64,000 bases of DNA, taken from the NCBI GenBank assembly GCA_965229625.1, contig CBDDJJ010000001.1, positions 1,240,001-1,304,000 of the forward strand, in the 5' to 3' direction. A program made the translations under genes and the position numbers. The notes beneath the pieces are model-generated. The model ran no database searches. It saw only the letters and a list, made by a program, of their open reading frames with translations, and was not told where the DNA came from. Position 1 is the first letter of the stretch, and every line of letters starts with the position of its first letter. Shown here piece by piece: positions 23,996 through 32,629 of this stretch. The stretch comes from JANQIO01 sp965229625. Its GTDB lineage: Bacteria > Pseudomonadota > Gammaproteobacteria > Pseudomonadales > Halieaceae.

Positions 23996-24661
23996 TCAGA
24001 GACCGAAGCGTTCCTTGATATGCGAAAAGAACCCCGGGCCATTGGCTTCTCGGTCGGCGTCGATACGCCGGGCGATATCAGTGTCAGACATCATTGCGTC
24101 CCACTCGGCCAGGCCCTCGATTTCGGCAATGATGTCCCAGCCGATCTTGCCACTGCCGAGCGCCACCACCTTCAGCACATAGTGCAGGTAGATGTCCGCC
24201 ATGGTCAGCTCGCTGCCGAGCACATAGGGACCAAACTGGCACAGGGAATTCATGGCCTTGACGCCGCGCTCCGCCGTGCTGCGAATTTCCTCCTTGAGGC
24301 TGTCCGGCACCTCGCTGTCAGTAAACACAAAGGGAATGGTGCGCCGGCAGGGCAGCTCGAGGTAAAGCTCAGAGACTTTCATCAGCTGGCGAACCCTGGC
24401 ACGGGCCAGCGGGTCACTCGGGTACAGCGGCACAACGTCCGGGTAGGCATCCTCGATATAATCACAGCACACGCTGGATTCACTGATGTGGCCACCGTCT
24501 TCCGTGGTGAGTGCGGGAATTTTGCCCACCGGGCTGATCACCAGGTAGGCATCGTCACCGCCGTACTGCAGGTCCTCTTCGAAGGCCAGGCCCTTGTGAA
24601 GCAGCACATGCTTAACAATGTTGTAGTAGTTGCTGTAGGCAAACCCGTGCAGCGTAATCAT
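23996..24661 (-). CDS. glutathione S-transferase family protein
   Basis: The ATG at 24661 (MITLHGFAYSNYYN) has GGGAG 8-12 bp upstream, so I prefer it to the ATG five codons earlier. The 221-residue protein has the thioredoxin-fold N-domain with the cis-Pro loop GKIPALTTEDG and the glutathione gamma-Glu site SESSVCCDYIE, then an all-helical C-domain with the N-capping ELTMADIYLHYVL. Substrate unknown; typical roles are detoxification of electrophiles. It is convergent with the flavin reductase-like gene. Confidence 0.85.
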   Translation of the reverse strand: MITLHGFAYSNYYNIVKHVLLHKGLAFEEDLQYGGDDAYLVISPVGKIPALTTEDGGHISESSVCCDYIEDAYPDVVPLYPSDPLARARVRQLMKVSELYLELPCRRTIPFVFTDSEVPDSLKEEIRSTAERGVKAMNSLCQFGPYVLGSELTMADIYLHYVLKVVALGSGKIGWDIIAEIEGLAEWDAMMSDTDIARRIDADREANGPGFFSHIKERFGL

Positions 24662-24724
24662 GTATTTCTCCCACAAAAATCATGAGGTTATTCGGCGGAT
24701 CACTAGTATAGTGGCGCACCGCGT

Positions 24725-25096
24725 ATGAACGTACTGAAAAACAGTGACACTTTGTTTTACGATGGCAACTGCCCACTGTGCATGCGCGAGGTGAGGCTGC
24801 TGACGCGTATTGCCGACCCGGGGCTGGCACTGGTCGACCTGCACCGGGTGCCCGATGCACCCGGCGAACCGACCCGGCTCGAGAAGCTCAGCACCCTGCA
24901 CCTGAAGACAGCCGACGGCGAGTGGCTGGTGGGTGTGGACGCTACGGTCACCGCCTGGTCCCACACCCGCTGGGGCCCGCTGTTTTCGGTGTTGCGCTGG
25001 CCACTGGTAGGCAGGCTGGCCGACCTGGTTTATCGTTACTGGGCGCGCAAGCGGTACCAGCGCCTCTACGGTTGTGGAGACTGCGCAGAACAGTGA
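24725..25096 (+). CDS. DCC (DUF393) thiol-disulfide oxidoreductase family protein
   Basis: A 123-residue protein with the family signature FYDGNCPLCMREVRLL; the CxxC pair is Cys16-Cys19 and DG-N-C-P is the DCC hallmark. The C-terminus has a second pair of cysteines (GCGDCAEQ). Members are thought to be thioredoxin-like redox proteins, though function is little studied. Its stop overlaps the sirtuin GTG start by four bases (GTGA), so the two genes are probably co-translated. Confidence 0.85.
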   Translation: MNVLKNSDTLFYDGNCPLCMREVRLLTRIADPGLALVDLHRVPDAPGEPTRLEKLSTLHLKTADGEWLVGVDATVTAWSHTRWGPLFSVLRWPLVGRLADLVYRYWARKRYQRLYGCGDCAEQ

Positions 25097-25911
25097 TCGA
25101 CATACAGACACTGCTGAATAACCACCCCAATATGGTGGCCCTCACCGGTGCCGGCATTTCCGCCGCCTCCGGCATTCCCACCTATCGCAACGATGCCGGG
25201 GATTGGCAGCGCAGCGCGCCGATCCAGCACCAGGAATTCATCGAGAAGGAAGAAGCACGCCGCCGCTACTGGGCGCGCAGCATGGCGGGCTGGCCCTTCG
25301 TGGCGGAATCAAAGCCCAATCGCGCCCACCACGCCCTGGCAAGACTGGAACAGGCCGGCCATATCGGCCTGCTGGCCACCCAGAACGTCGACGGGCTGCA
25401 CCAGCGCGCCGGCCACCAGGCGGTGGTCGACCTGCATGGTCGACTGGACCAGGTATGCTGCCTGAACTGCGGGGACCGAACCCACCGCGGTGACCTGCAG
25501 GAGCGCCTGTCGGCATTGAACCCGGCCTGGAGCCTGACCGTCACTGCCCTGCGCCCCGACGGCGACGCGGAAGTGGACGATGAAGTCGTCGAGAGCATGA
25601 CCGTGCCAGACTGCAAGCTCTGCGGCGGCACCCTGATGCCCGACGTGGTGTTCTTCGGCGGCACCGTGCCCAGGGAACGGGTGGAAGCCACCCGGCAGGC
25701 GCTTGCAAACAGCGACGGGTTGCTGGTGGCCGGCTCTTCGTTACAGGTGTATTCCGGCTACCGCTTCTGCCGCCTGGCGGCGGAACTGGGCAAGCCGATT
25801 GCCATTATCAACCGCGGCAAAACCCGCGCTGATGATCTCGCCAGCCTGAAAATCGAGGAAGATGCCGGCGACGTGCTCAGTCAGCTGGCGGACAGGGCCG
25901 AAAGCGCCTGA
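25093..25911 (+). CDS. Sir2-family NAD-dependent protein deacylase
   Basis: A 272-residue sirtuin that removes acyl groups from lysine using NAD. Starts at GTG 25093, overlapping the DCC gene stop. Visible motifs: ALTGAGISAASGIPTYR (16-32) for NAD binding, ATQNVDGLHQRAG, the catalytic His in VDLHGRLDQ, and the zinc site formed by CCLNCGDRTH and CKLCGGTLMPDVVFFG. VAGSSLQVYSGYR and IINRG complete the Rossmann part. The family length fits. The last 31 bases overlap the end of the convergent epimerase gene. Confidence 0.92.
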   Translation: MIDIQTLLNNHPNMVALTGAGISAASGIPTYRNDAGDWQRSAPIQHQEFIEKEEARRRYWARSMAGWPFVAESKPNRAHHALARLEQAGHIGLLATQNVDGLHQRAGHQAVVDLHGRLDQVCCLNCGDRTHRGDLQERLSALNPAWSLTVTALRPDGDAEVDDEVVESMTVPDCKLCGGTLMPDVVFFGGTVPRERVEATRQALANSDGLLVAGSSLQVYSGYRFCRLAAELGKPIAIINRGKTRADDLASLKIEEDAGDVLSQLADRAESA

Positions 25912-26792
25912 TCCACCGTCGGGTACTCGAACCGGAAGCCGGCTGCTTCCAGGCGCTGCGGGATCACGCGCTGACCGTTCAACAGCAACTCATCCGCCAT
26001 CTCGCCCAGCGCCAGTCTCATCACCACGCCGGGTACCGGCAGCCCGATCAGCACCCGCCGGTTGGCCGCCAGCGCCTCGCTGAAACCGCGGTTGGTGACC
26101 GGTTCGGGCGCGGTGAGATTGAAGGGCCCTGACAGCTCGCCGCCATCGCTGCTATCGCTGTTATCGAGCAGGAAGGTGATCGCCCGCAGGACATCATCGC
26201 GATGAACCCAGCTCAGCCACTGCCGACCTGACCCCAGCCAGGTGGCTACGCCGAACTGGACGGATTTCTTCAACTGCTCCAGGGCACCCCCGCCGGGACC
26301 CAGCACCACACCCAGCCGAATGATGCACAACCGGGTGCCCAGCGCTTCAAAACGGGCGGCGGCTGCCTCCCACTCCACGCATAGCTGGTGGGAAAAACTG
26401 TCCACGGTGACGGCGTCTTCTGGCAGCGGCGTGTCGTCCTGGCTGCCGTAGTAGCCGATGGCCGATGCACTCACCAGCACCGCCGGCGGCCGCTCCAGCC
26501 TCTGGGCGAGTTCATACAGTGCATGAGTGGTATCGATCCGGCTGCTGACCAGTTGCTGTTTGCGAGCCGCTGTCCAGCGCCCCTTGGCAATACTCTCGCC
26601 GGCAAGGTTGATAAACGCGTCGTAATAGGTGGAGGCAGAGAGCTCCTCCAGCCGGGTGACATAGCGCAGGCTGACATCATCCGCCAGCTGATGGTTGCGT
26701 GTGTAAACAGTAACCGTGTCACCACGGGATAGCAGCTGGGCCACCAGGGCGCTGCCGATAAAGCCGGTGCCACCGGCAATCAGGATGTTCAT
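25881..26792 (-). CDS. TIGR01777-family NAD-dependent epimerase-like protein
   Basis: A 303-residue extended-SDR protein starting at the ATG at 26792. The N-terminal nucleotide motif is ILIAGGTGFIGSALVAQLL. The family signature INLAGESIAKGRWTAARKQ, the SASAIGYYGSQ active-site stretch and the C-terminal LLNGQRVIPQRLEAAGF place it in the YfcH/TIGR01777 group. These proteins are common but their reactions are unknown. It overlaps the sirtuin gene tail to tail by 31 bp. Confidence 0.88.
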   Translation of the reverse strand: MNILIAGGTGFIGSALVAQLLSRGDTVTVYTRNHQLADDVSLRYVTRLEELSASTYYDAFINLAGESIAKGRWTAARKQQLVSSRIDTTHALYELAQRLERPPAVLVSASAIGYYGSQDDTPLPEDAVTVDSFSHQLCVEWEAAAARFEALGTRLCIIRLGVVLGPGGGALEQLKKSVQFGVATWLGSGRQWLSWVHRDDVLRAITFLLDNSDSSDGGELSGPFNLTAPEPVTNRGFSEALAANRRVLIGLPVPGVVMRLALGEMADELLLNGQRVIPQRLEAAGFRFEYPTVDQALSALSAS

Positions 26793-26888
26793 ATTCACAT
26801 TCTACGCCGCCCTTGAGGCCGGGGATCAGTGATCGATTCTGCCAGGGCAGTCGTACTATCTGCATACTTTTTAAGCAGGTTTTTCAAC

Positions 26889-28337
26889 ATGACCACGCTC
26901 AATGAAACCATCCAGATCGACCGCCCCGCGCGGGAGGTCTTCCAGTACGTGGCCGACTTCGCCACCTGCGTGGAATGGGATTCCACCGCCATTGAAACCG
27001 CCCGCCTGGACGAACAGCCGGTCGGCGTCGGCACCCGCTACAGGGTGGTGTGCGAGGCCTCCTTCGGCAAGCTGCCGCTGGAGTACGAGATCGTCGAGTT
27101 CGAGCCGGACCACAAGGTGGTACTGATCGGCCGCGGCCGCTTCTTCGAAGTGGAAGACACTATTCTCATCACCCCCACAAAGACCGGCTGCGAGCTGGAC
27201 TACACCGCCGTGTTTACCTGGAAGCCCTGGCTGGAGAAGTTTGCCGCCAAAATGGAGCCGGGCCTCCAGCGCATGGGTTATACCTCGGTGCAAGAGGGCA
27301 TGAAAGCCGCCCTGGAAGACAACTATGACGCGCCGGAGATTTCCGGCGAGAATGCCCGCGCCGACCGCTTCGTGCCCACCGCCCTGATGCGTTTCACCAA
27401 GCGCGGCTACAAGCGCGGTGCGAAAAAGCTCTTCAATCCCATGTCCCGCTACATGGGCGACAAGCACGTGGTACTGACTGGTGCCACGGCGGGCCTCGGC
27501 AAGGCCAGTGCGGAATTCCTCGCCTACCGCGGCGCCAAACTGACCCTCGTGGTACGCAACCGCAAGAAGGGCCAGGAACTGGTGAAGGAGTTGAAGGCGC
27601 GCACCGGCAACAAGCGTATCGCCCTGGAGATTGCCGACCTCAGCCTGATGGCCGATGTGGACAAGGTGGTCGCCAGTCTCACCGAGAATGGTGACCCCAT
27701 CGATGTGCTGATCAACAACGCCGGCGCCCTGTTCAATCCGCGCCAGGTCACCAGCGAAGGCCTGGAGCAGAGCTTCGCCCTGCTGCTGTTGAGCCCCTTC
27801 CGGCTGACCGAAGCGCTCAAGCCGCTGCTGAAAAAGGCCGCCGATGCCAATGGCGAGGCCCGCGTGATCAACGTGGTCTCCGGTGGCATGTACAGCCAGA
27901 AGCTGCGCGTTTACGACCTGCAGAACGAGGAAGACAAGTACTCCGGCTCGGTCGCCTACGCGCGCTGCAAGCGGGCGCTGATGATCAAGACCGAGCAGTG
28001 GGCGGAAGACTGGGCCGGCGACGGCATCGTGGTCAACGCCATGCACCCGGGCTGGGCCGACACGCCCGGGGTGGAAAACTCCCTGCCCGAATTCCACAAG
28101 CTCACCCGGCTGGTGCTGCGCACCCCGGAAGAAGGCGCCGACACCATCAACTGGATGGCGGTGGCCAGTGAGGCCGGCCAGCTCAGCGGCAAGCTGTTCC
28201 TGGATCGCGAGCCGCGCACCACCCACCTGACGGAGTCCACCCGCGAATCCGACGAATCCCGCGAGAAACTGCGCGAGATTCTCGATACCTGGGACAGCAC
28301 ACACCCGGCGGACAAGGCAGACGACAAGGCTGCCTGA
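26889..28337 (+). CDS. SRPBCC domain fused to short-chain dehydrogenase (DHRS12-like)
   Basis: The ATG at 26889 (MTTLNETIQIDRPAREVFQY) begins a typical SRPBCC lipid/ligand-binding domain of about 150 residues (ending VQEGMKAALED). It is followed by a linker and a complete SDR domain: HVVLTGATAGLGKASAEFLA for NAD(P), INNAGALFN, the Ser in VINVVSGGMYS, and the YARCKRA catalytic Tyr-Lys pair. The total of 482 residues matches two domains in one chain. The SDR portion resembles DHRS12. The SRPBCC half may bind a hydrophobic substrate for the dehydrogenase. RBS is weak. An epoxide hydrolase gene follows after 79 bp. Confidence 0.85.
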   Translation: MTTLNETIQIDRPAREVFQYVADFATCVEWDSTAIETARLDEQPVGVGTRYRVVCEASFGKLPLEYEIVEFEPDHKVVLIGRGRFFEVEDTILITPTKTGCELDYTAVFTWKPWLEKFAAKMEPGLQRMGYTSVQEGMKAALEDNYDAPEISGENARADRFVPTALMRFTKRGYKRGAKKLFNPMSRYMGDKHVVLTGATAGLGKASAEFLAYRGAKLTLVVRNRKKGQELVKELKARTGNKRIALEIADLSLMADVDKVVASLTENGDPIDVLINNAGALFNPRQVTSEGLEQSFALLLLSPFRLTEALKPLLKKAADANGEARVINVVSGGMYSQKLRVYDLQNEEDKYSGSVAYARCKRALMIKTEQWAEDWAGDGIVVNAMHPGWADTPGVENSLPEFHKLTRLVLRTPEEGADTINWMAVASEAGQLSGKLFLDREPRTTHLTESTRESDESREKLREILDTWDSTHPADKADDKAA

Positions 28338-28416
28338 GCTCCGCCGTCCAGGGCGGCAACGGATTGCCACCATTTGGTGTTAGCCTATGGGGTGGACCGC
28401 AAGGAGGACACCCCGG

Positions 28417-29544
28417 ATGAGCGACACCATCTCCCATGCCAGCATCGATATCGAAGGCGATGTGCTCGACGACCTGAAACAGCGCCTGGGCAATGCCCGC
28501 TGGCCTGAGAAAGAGGTGGTCGACGACTGGAGCCAGGGCATGCCCCTGGCCTACGCCCAGGAACTGGCCCAGTACTGGGAATACCAGTACGACTGGAAGC
28601 GCTGGGAAGTAAAGCTCAATCACTGGAACCCCTGCTCCACCGTCATCGACGGGCTGGAGATTTTCTTCCTGCACGTCCAGAGCCCCCACGCGGATGCCCT
28701 GCCGATGATCATGACCCACGGCTGGCCCGGCTCCATTGTTGAATTTCACAAGGTCATCGAGCCGCTGACCCAGCCGGACGACGCGGCCCACGCCTTTCAC
28801 CTGGTCATCCCCTGCCTGCCCGGCTACGGGTTCTCCGGCAAACCCACAGCGCCTGGCACCAGCGCCGAAGCCATCGGTGTGCTGTGGGGCAAGCTGATGG
28901 CGCGGCTGGGCTACGAGCGCTACGTGGCCCAGGGCGGCGACTGGGGGGCGCTGGTGACCCAGTGCATGGGCATCAGCGAGACCGAGCACTGCGCCGGCAT
29001 CCACGTCAACATGCCGATCTGTCCGCCCGGGGAAGAGGACCTCGCTGACCTCACCGAGTACGAACAGGCGGCCCTGGCAGGCATGGATCACTACAGCCAG
29101 TGGGATTCCGGCTACTCCAAGCAGCAGAGCACCCGACCCCAGACTCTGGGCTACGGTCTGGCGGATTCACCCATCGGCCAGATGTGCTGGATCGTCGAGA
29201 AGTTCTGGAGCTGGATGGATTGCGACGGCCACCCGGAGAATATCCTCAGCAAGGACGAGCTGCTGGACAATGTGATGATGTACTGGGTGACCAACAGCGG
29301 CGCCTCCTCGGCGCGGCTGTACTGGGAGAGCTTCAACAAGCCCAACCTCGACCCCATCCACATGCCGGTGGGCGCCTCGGTTTTCCCCAAGGAGATCTTC
29401 CGTTGCTCACGGCGCTGGGCCGAGAAGCGTTTCACCAACCTGATTTACTTCAACCAGCTCGACAAGGGCGGCCACTTCGCGGCCTTCGAGCAGCCGGACA
29501 CGTTCGTGGACGAAATCCGCAACTGCTTTTCACAATTGCATTGA
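28417..29544 (+). CDS. microsomal-type epoxide hydrolase (alpha/beta hydrolase)
   Basis: A 375-residue epoxide hydrolase, with AAGGAGG 11-17 bp ahead of the ATG. The N-terminal EHN domain (1-95) precedes the alpha/beta core. The oxyanion HGWPGS (101-106), nucleophile Asp175 in AQGGDWGA, and the late His in KGGHFAAFEQP form the expected triad. These enzymes open epoxides to diols. The C-terminus IRNCFSQLH is as usual. It follows the SRPBCC-SDR gene on the same strand and may belong to the same detoxification or isoprenoid-catabolism unit. Confidence 0.88.
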   Translation: MSDTISHASIDIEGDVLDDLKQRLGNARWPEKEVVDDWSQGMPLAYAQELAQYWEYQYDWKRWEVKLNHWNPCSTVIDGLEIFFLHVQSPHADALPMIMTHGWPGSIVEFHKVIEPLTQPDDAAHAFHLVIPCLPGYGFSGKPTAPGTSAEAIGVLWGKLMARLGYERYVAQGGDWGALVTQCMGISETEHCAGIHVNMPICPPGEEDLADLTEYEQAALAGMDHYSQWDSGYSKQQSTRPQTLGYGLADSPIGQMCWIVEKFWSWMDCDGHPENILSKDELLDNVMMYWVTNSGASSARLYWESFNKPNLDPIHMPVGASVFPKEIFRCSRRWAEKRFTNLIYFNQLDKGGHFAAFEQPDTFVDEIRNCFSQLH

Positions 29545-29791
29545 CCTGTGGTGAAACAGCAGAAAATAACTGTTTCAGAATTGCTACAAAGGGTGGAATT
29601 TCATAGAGTAACTGTGGCTACGAGCTCCCCCTTCTCAAAAGAGCGAACAGGGAGATGTGCACAGGTCGGTCGCTTGATTTACAAAAAATCAGCAAGCGAT
29701 CACACGTCCTGAGCCTGCAACATAACAACAACTGACCGTGCGCCTTGATCGCGCGGCATTGCTGTTTTGGGCTAGCGAAAGGATGTGAGCA
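29545..29791 (+). other. intergenic spacer with two hairpins
   Basis: No gene fits here. It contains GAAACAG...CTGTTTC (29553-29576, 7-bp arms) just after the epoxide hydrolase and TCGCTTG...CAAGCGA (29670-29699, with inner GATT/AATC pairing and a 2-bp bulge) further on. Neither has a U-tract, so they may be operators or RNA hairpins rather than terminators. Confidence 0.4.
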
Positions 29792-30328
29792 ATGCCAACG
29801 ATGAGTGAACTTGCCAAGCAGGAGCTTGTTAAGGACGTAGTTGCAATAGGTATATTCGGTACGGTGGCCATCGCCATCTTCCTGGTTCTCCAGGGCTTGT
29901 ACATCGAATCCGGGCGGCAGCAGTTGGAGCGCGAGGCCACCTTCAATCTTGAAATCCAGTTCATGACCGGCGGCGGCAACCGCATCAAGGACAACTTCGC
30001 CAGCTACGTGGCCGAGGTCTCCGAGGTGGTCAGCCAGGGCACGCCACCGGACCGGGAAACCCGCAAGATCATGCTGGCCTCCGCCTCCATCATCCGCACC
30101 GAGGTAGCCATTCTCTCCGAGTACGATCCCAACCTGAAAGTGCGCGGCGATGTACTGCTTAACCATATGGACGAGCTGAGTGAGAATATCTCCACCTACT
30201 CCCGCGGTGAACTGCGCGACTACCAGGAGCAGCTACTGGAGCTCAAGGAGCACTACCAGGCTTTTGTACTGAAGCTGAATACTGTGGCGATGAAACACCT
30301 GACCGCTAGCCACATGCACTATCATTAG
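29792..30328 (+). CDS. single-span membrane protein of unknown function
   Basis: A 178-residue protein; AAAGGA lies 8-13 bp ahead of the ATG. One membrane helix (about 16-40, VAIGIFGTVAIAIFLVLQGLYI) is followed by about 135 helical, charged residues predicted outside or in the periplasm, with long amphipathic segments (KIMLASASIIRTEVAILSEY and LSENISTYSRGELRDYQEQL). The tail is His-rich (SHMHYH). I do not recognise the family. The thioesterase gene follows after 31 bp. Confidence 0.7.
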   Translation: MPTMSELAKQELVKDVVAIGIFGTVAIAIFLVLQGLYIESGRQQLEREATFNLEIQFMTGGGNRIKDNFASYVAEVSEVVSQGTPPDRETRKIMLASASIIRTEVAILSEYDPNLKVRGDVLLNHMDELSENISTYSRGELRDYQEQLLELKEHYQAFVLKLNTVAMKHLTASHMHYH

Positions 30329-30359
30329 GGCCCAAGCAGCCGCCAAGCCCGACCGTTCC

Positions 30360-31049
30360 ATGACAGAAACCGTTTTCAATCCCTTCGAGTCCGAAGAGAT
30401 CTCACCACCCTTTTCCGAGCATTGGGAAGCCAAGCGTCGCCTGGCCCAGGCCATTCGCGAGCTCAGCGATGTGCTGGTGACCTCCACCCCCTCCATCGAC
30501 GACATGAACGCCATCGCCGAGCGCCTGGAACTGCAGGCCCGGCAGTTCGCCAAGGCGCCGCGACTCTATGGCCAGATGGCTTTCCAGGCCGACGGCAACC
30601 ACGGCACCCGTGGCGAGGTGAACCACGAACTCAACGCCATGGCCGGCTGGAGCAACCCGCTGTCGCCGGGACTGAATATGTGGATTGAGGGCGATCGCGC
30701 CCATGGCACCGTGACCTGCGGTTGGGCTTATGAGGGCCCACCCGGCCATATTCACGGTGGCTTTGTCGCCGCCATCTTTGACCAGTTCATGGGCATGGCG
30801 CAGATGATGGGCAAGCAGCCCGGCATGACCGGCCGCCTGACCACCCGCTACCACCGCCCCACCCCGCTCAACGTGGAGCTGAAGCTGGAGGCCTGGCTGG
30901 AGAGCGTGGAGGGCCGCAAGACCCAGATGCACGCCGAGATGCGCAACGGTGACGACATCACCGCCACCTGCGAGGCGCTGTTCATCCGCCCAAAAGGCGG
31001 CCTGGGCCTGAAGGATATGGACCAGGCCGCCGAGGCGGGTCCTAGCTGA
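30360..31049 (+). CDS. PaaI-like hotdog-fold thioesterase
   Basis: A 229-residue protein whose C-terminal ~130 residues form a hotdog fold typical of acyl-CoA thioesterases: GWAYEGPPGHIHGGFVAAIFDQFMG holds the HGG pattern and the catalytic Asp, followed by LTTRYHRPTPLNVELKLEAW and ATCEALFIRP. The N-terminal 90 residues are helical and less conserved. Substrate unknown; long-chain or aromatic acyl-CoAs are typical. The last 8 bases overlap the convergent hsp20 gene. Confidence 0.85.
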   Translation: MTETVFNPFESEEISPPFSEHWEAKRRLAQAIRELSDVLVTSTPSIDDMNAIAERLELQARQFAKAPRLYGQMAFQADGNHGTRGEVNHELNAMAGWSNPLSPGLNMWIEGDRAHGTVTCGWAYEGPPGHIHGGFVAAIFDQFMGMAQMMGKQPGMTGRLTTRYHRPTPLNVELKLEAWLESVEGRKTQMHAEMRNGDDITATCEALFIRPKGGLGLKDMDQAAEAGPS

Positions 31050-31470
31050 TGCTGATACGGCGCGTGGTAGGTGCCGGTTCCGCTCGCTTCGGTGCCCGCA
31101 GGGTCAGAACACCATCCTTGAAATCGGCGCTGATGTCCGCTTCGTGCACCTCGCTGCCAAGGTTGAAGCTACGCATCAGTTTGCCGTAGCGGCGCTCCTG
31201 GCGGATTACCTTGCCGTCTTTTTCTTCCTTGTCTTCCTGCCTCGCTTCGGCTTCCAGCGTGAGCACGCCGTCCGCCAGGGTCAGGTGAATATCTTCCTTT
31301 GCCACCCCGGGCAGTTCCGCGGTGATCTCGAAGCGGTCATCCTTGTCCTTGATGTCGACCCGTGGCGCAAAAAACGCCGCAGTCGCTTCTCCTTCGCGGC
31401 GCAGTGGCGCCCAGAAGTCGTCCATGAATCGGTCAGAATCAAAAAAACTCCCTCGTGGAATCAGTGACAT
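31042..31470 (-). CDS. Hsp20/alpha-crystallin family small heat shock protein
   Basis: A 142-residue ATP-independent holdase starting at the ATG at 31470, with AGGAG 8-12 bp upstream; the frame continues upstream without support. The alpha-crystallin domain runs from about residue 38 to 132: PRVDIKDKDDRFEITAELPG, the GV-x-L motif DGVLTLEAEA, and the conserved FKDGVLTLRAPK near the C-terminus. The last residues (TTRRISIS) carry the I-x-I/V anchor for oligomer assembly. An FNR-type palindrome lies about 103-116 bp upstream, suggesting oxygen-linked control. It diverges from the Spy-like gene. Confidence 0.92.
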   Translation of the reverse strand: MSLIPRGSFFDSDRFMDDFWAPLRREGEATAAFFAPRVDIKDKDDRFEITAELPGVAKEDIHLTLADGVLTLEAEARQEDKEEKDGKVIRQERRYGKLMRSFNLGSEVHEADISADFKDGVLTLRAPKRAEPAPTTRRISIS

Positions 31471-31572
31471 GGTTATCTCCTCTTGCAGTCGTCGCCGTCG
31501 CCGGCGCTTACCTTCAATATGCGCCCTGCCATGGACAAAACAATGGCTGCAAAATGACAACCGGGCCCGACT

Positions 31573-31586
31573 TTGACCTGTGTCAA
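31573..31586. promoter_or_regulatory. FNR/Anr-type box
   Basis: TTGAC-CTGT-GTCAA is a perfect palindrome matching the FNR/FixK/Anr consensus TTGAT-N4-ATCAA with C/G at the fifth arm position. It lies between the divergent hsp20 (start 31470) and Spy-like (start 31682) genes and could serve either. Confidence 0.6.
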
Positions 31587-31681
31587 AACCCGGCCGACGG
31601 CCTTTACACTTCTTTGCCCAGTCACCAGACACCTTTACAGGCAGGTCTGCTTCAATAGCACCATCAACACACGGAGACTGA

Positions 31682-32008
31682 ATGATGAAGCAGACTGTAA
31701 TCGCCATTGTCCTGGCCCTCGCCACCGTGCATCACGCGGTCGCCCAGGATGACCAGCGCGGCAGCATGCAACACGGCCCCCACGGCAACACGGATGAGCG
31801 CATTGAACGCATGCGCGAGCACCTGGGCCTCACCGATGAGCAGGTGGCGGAAATGCGCGAGATTCGCGAAAGCGGCGCCAGCCGCTGGGAAATGCGCGAG
31901 CAGATGCGCGATGTGCTGACTGAGGAGCAGCGGGAAATGATGCGCCAACACCGTGGCGAACGCGGTGGCAAGCGCGGAGAACGCCCCGAAGACGCCAGCG
32001 ACGAGTAA
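31682..32008 (+). CDS. Spy/CpxP-like periplasmic protein
   Basis: A 108-residue protein with signal peptide (KQTVIAIVLALATVHHAVA, cut near residue 22). Two LTxxQ-type motifs, LGLTDEQVAEMREI and VLTEEQREMMRQ, are those of Spy and CpxP, periplasmic chaperones that form helical cradles. The tail is rich in Arg, Glu and Gly and probably disordered. It starts at either of two adjacent ATGs. It shares a regulatory region with hsp20 and ends in a strong terminator. Confidence 0.65.
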   Translation: MMKQTVIAIVLALATVHHAVAQDDQRGSMQHGPHGNTDERIERMREHLGLTDEQVAEMREIRESGASRWEMREQMRDVLTEEQREMMRQHRGERGGKRGERPEDASDE

Positions 32009-32029
32009 CCCCCCTCGAGCCCGAGCCGT

Positions 32030-32071
32030 GGCCGGCCGTGCGCCCTGCAGGGCGTGCCGCCGGCCCTTTTT
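32030..32071 (+). terminator. rho-independent terminator of the Spy-like gene
   Basis: GGCCGGC at 32030-32036 pairs with GCCGGCC at 32059-32065, enclosing a second stem (CGCCCT-GC-AGGGCG), and is followed by CTTTTTAT. It overlaps the stop of the convergent cupin gene. Confidence 0.75.
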
Positions 32072-32471
32072 ATTCGCAGGCCAGTGGCGGGCCGTGTTCC
32101 GTGGCCGGCTCTATCATCAGGTAGCTGGCGGTGGTCGCACCGATGTTCACGGCCTCATGCCATGGGATACCCTCGGGATTGGCAAAGGTGATGCCGGTCG
32201 GCACGTCCTGCTGGCGCGTGCCCTCGGCATTGGTAATTTCCATGCGCCCGCCGGCGATCACATAGCCCACATGGGGCGGGTGGTAGTGGCGCTCGTGGCC
32301 AACTCCGGGTGGAAAGCTACAGCGCAGAATCCGCAGGCGCTCGTCCCGGTGCAGACATTCACAGACGGACTCCCCCTGCCACCCCGCCGCCAGCGGGTCG
32401 GGCAGATCCTGCCCTTGCGCATAGGGGAATACAAACGCGAGAGCGAGCGGCACAAGCCAATGACTGCGCAT
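32070..32471 (-). CDS. exported cupin-domain protein
   Basis: A 133-residue protein with a signal peptide (WLVPLALAFVFPYAQG) and a single cupin beta-barrel. Metal-binding His residues appear in GVGHERHYHPPHVGYVIAGG; the second motif is PEGIPWHEAVNIG. The function is not clear: relatives are small binding proteins or dioxygenase-like. It faces the Spy-like gene and is followed upstream by the hrpB gene end, 158 bp away. Confidence 0.75.
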   Translation of the reverse strand: MRSHWLVPLALAFVFPYAQGQDLPDPLAAGWQGESVCECLHRDERLRILRCSFPPGVGHERHYHPPHVGYVIAGGRMEITNAEGTRQQDVPTGITFANPEGIPWHEAVNIGATTASYLMIEPATEHGPPLACE

Positions 32472-32629
32472 AATGTGAAGTCCTCAGGGTGGGCTTGCCG
32501 GTAGTGTAATACGATCGGCGGGACGAACGCTCCAGCGCGCATCTCGCCATGGCGTCAAACCTCGAGAACCTGGCCACATTCGCGCAAACATCAGGCCTCA
32601 CCGAAGCGGAGTCTGCGCTGGTCAAAAAA

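Noticed and set aside
26871..28373. 500-codon open frame on the minus strand opposite the SRPBCC-SDR gene
   Set aside because: Its translation is Gly/Ala/His-rich with no domain, while the plus strand encodes two complete known domains. Long antisense frames are expected in GC-rich genes.
29670..29699. Hairpin upstream of the membrane protein gene as terminator
   Set aside because: The stem has a bulge and no U-tract, so I list it only as a hairpin.
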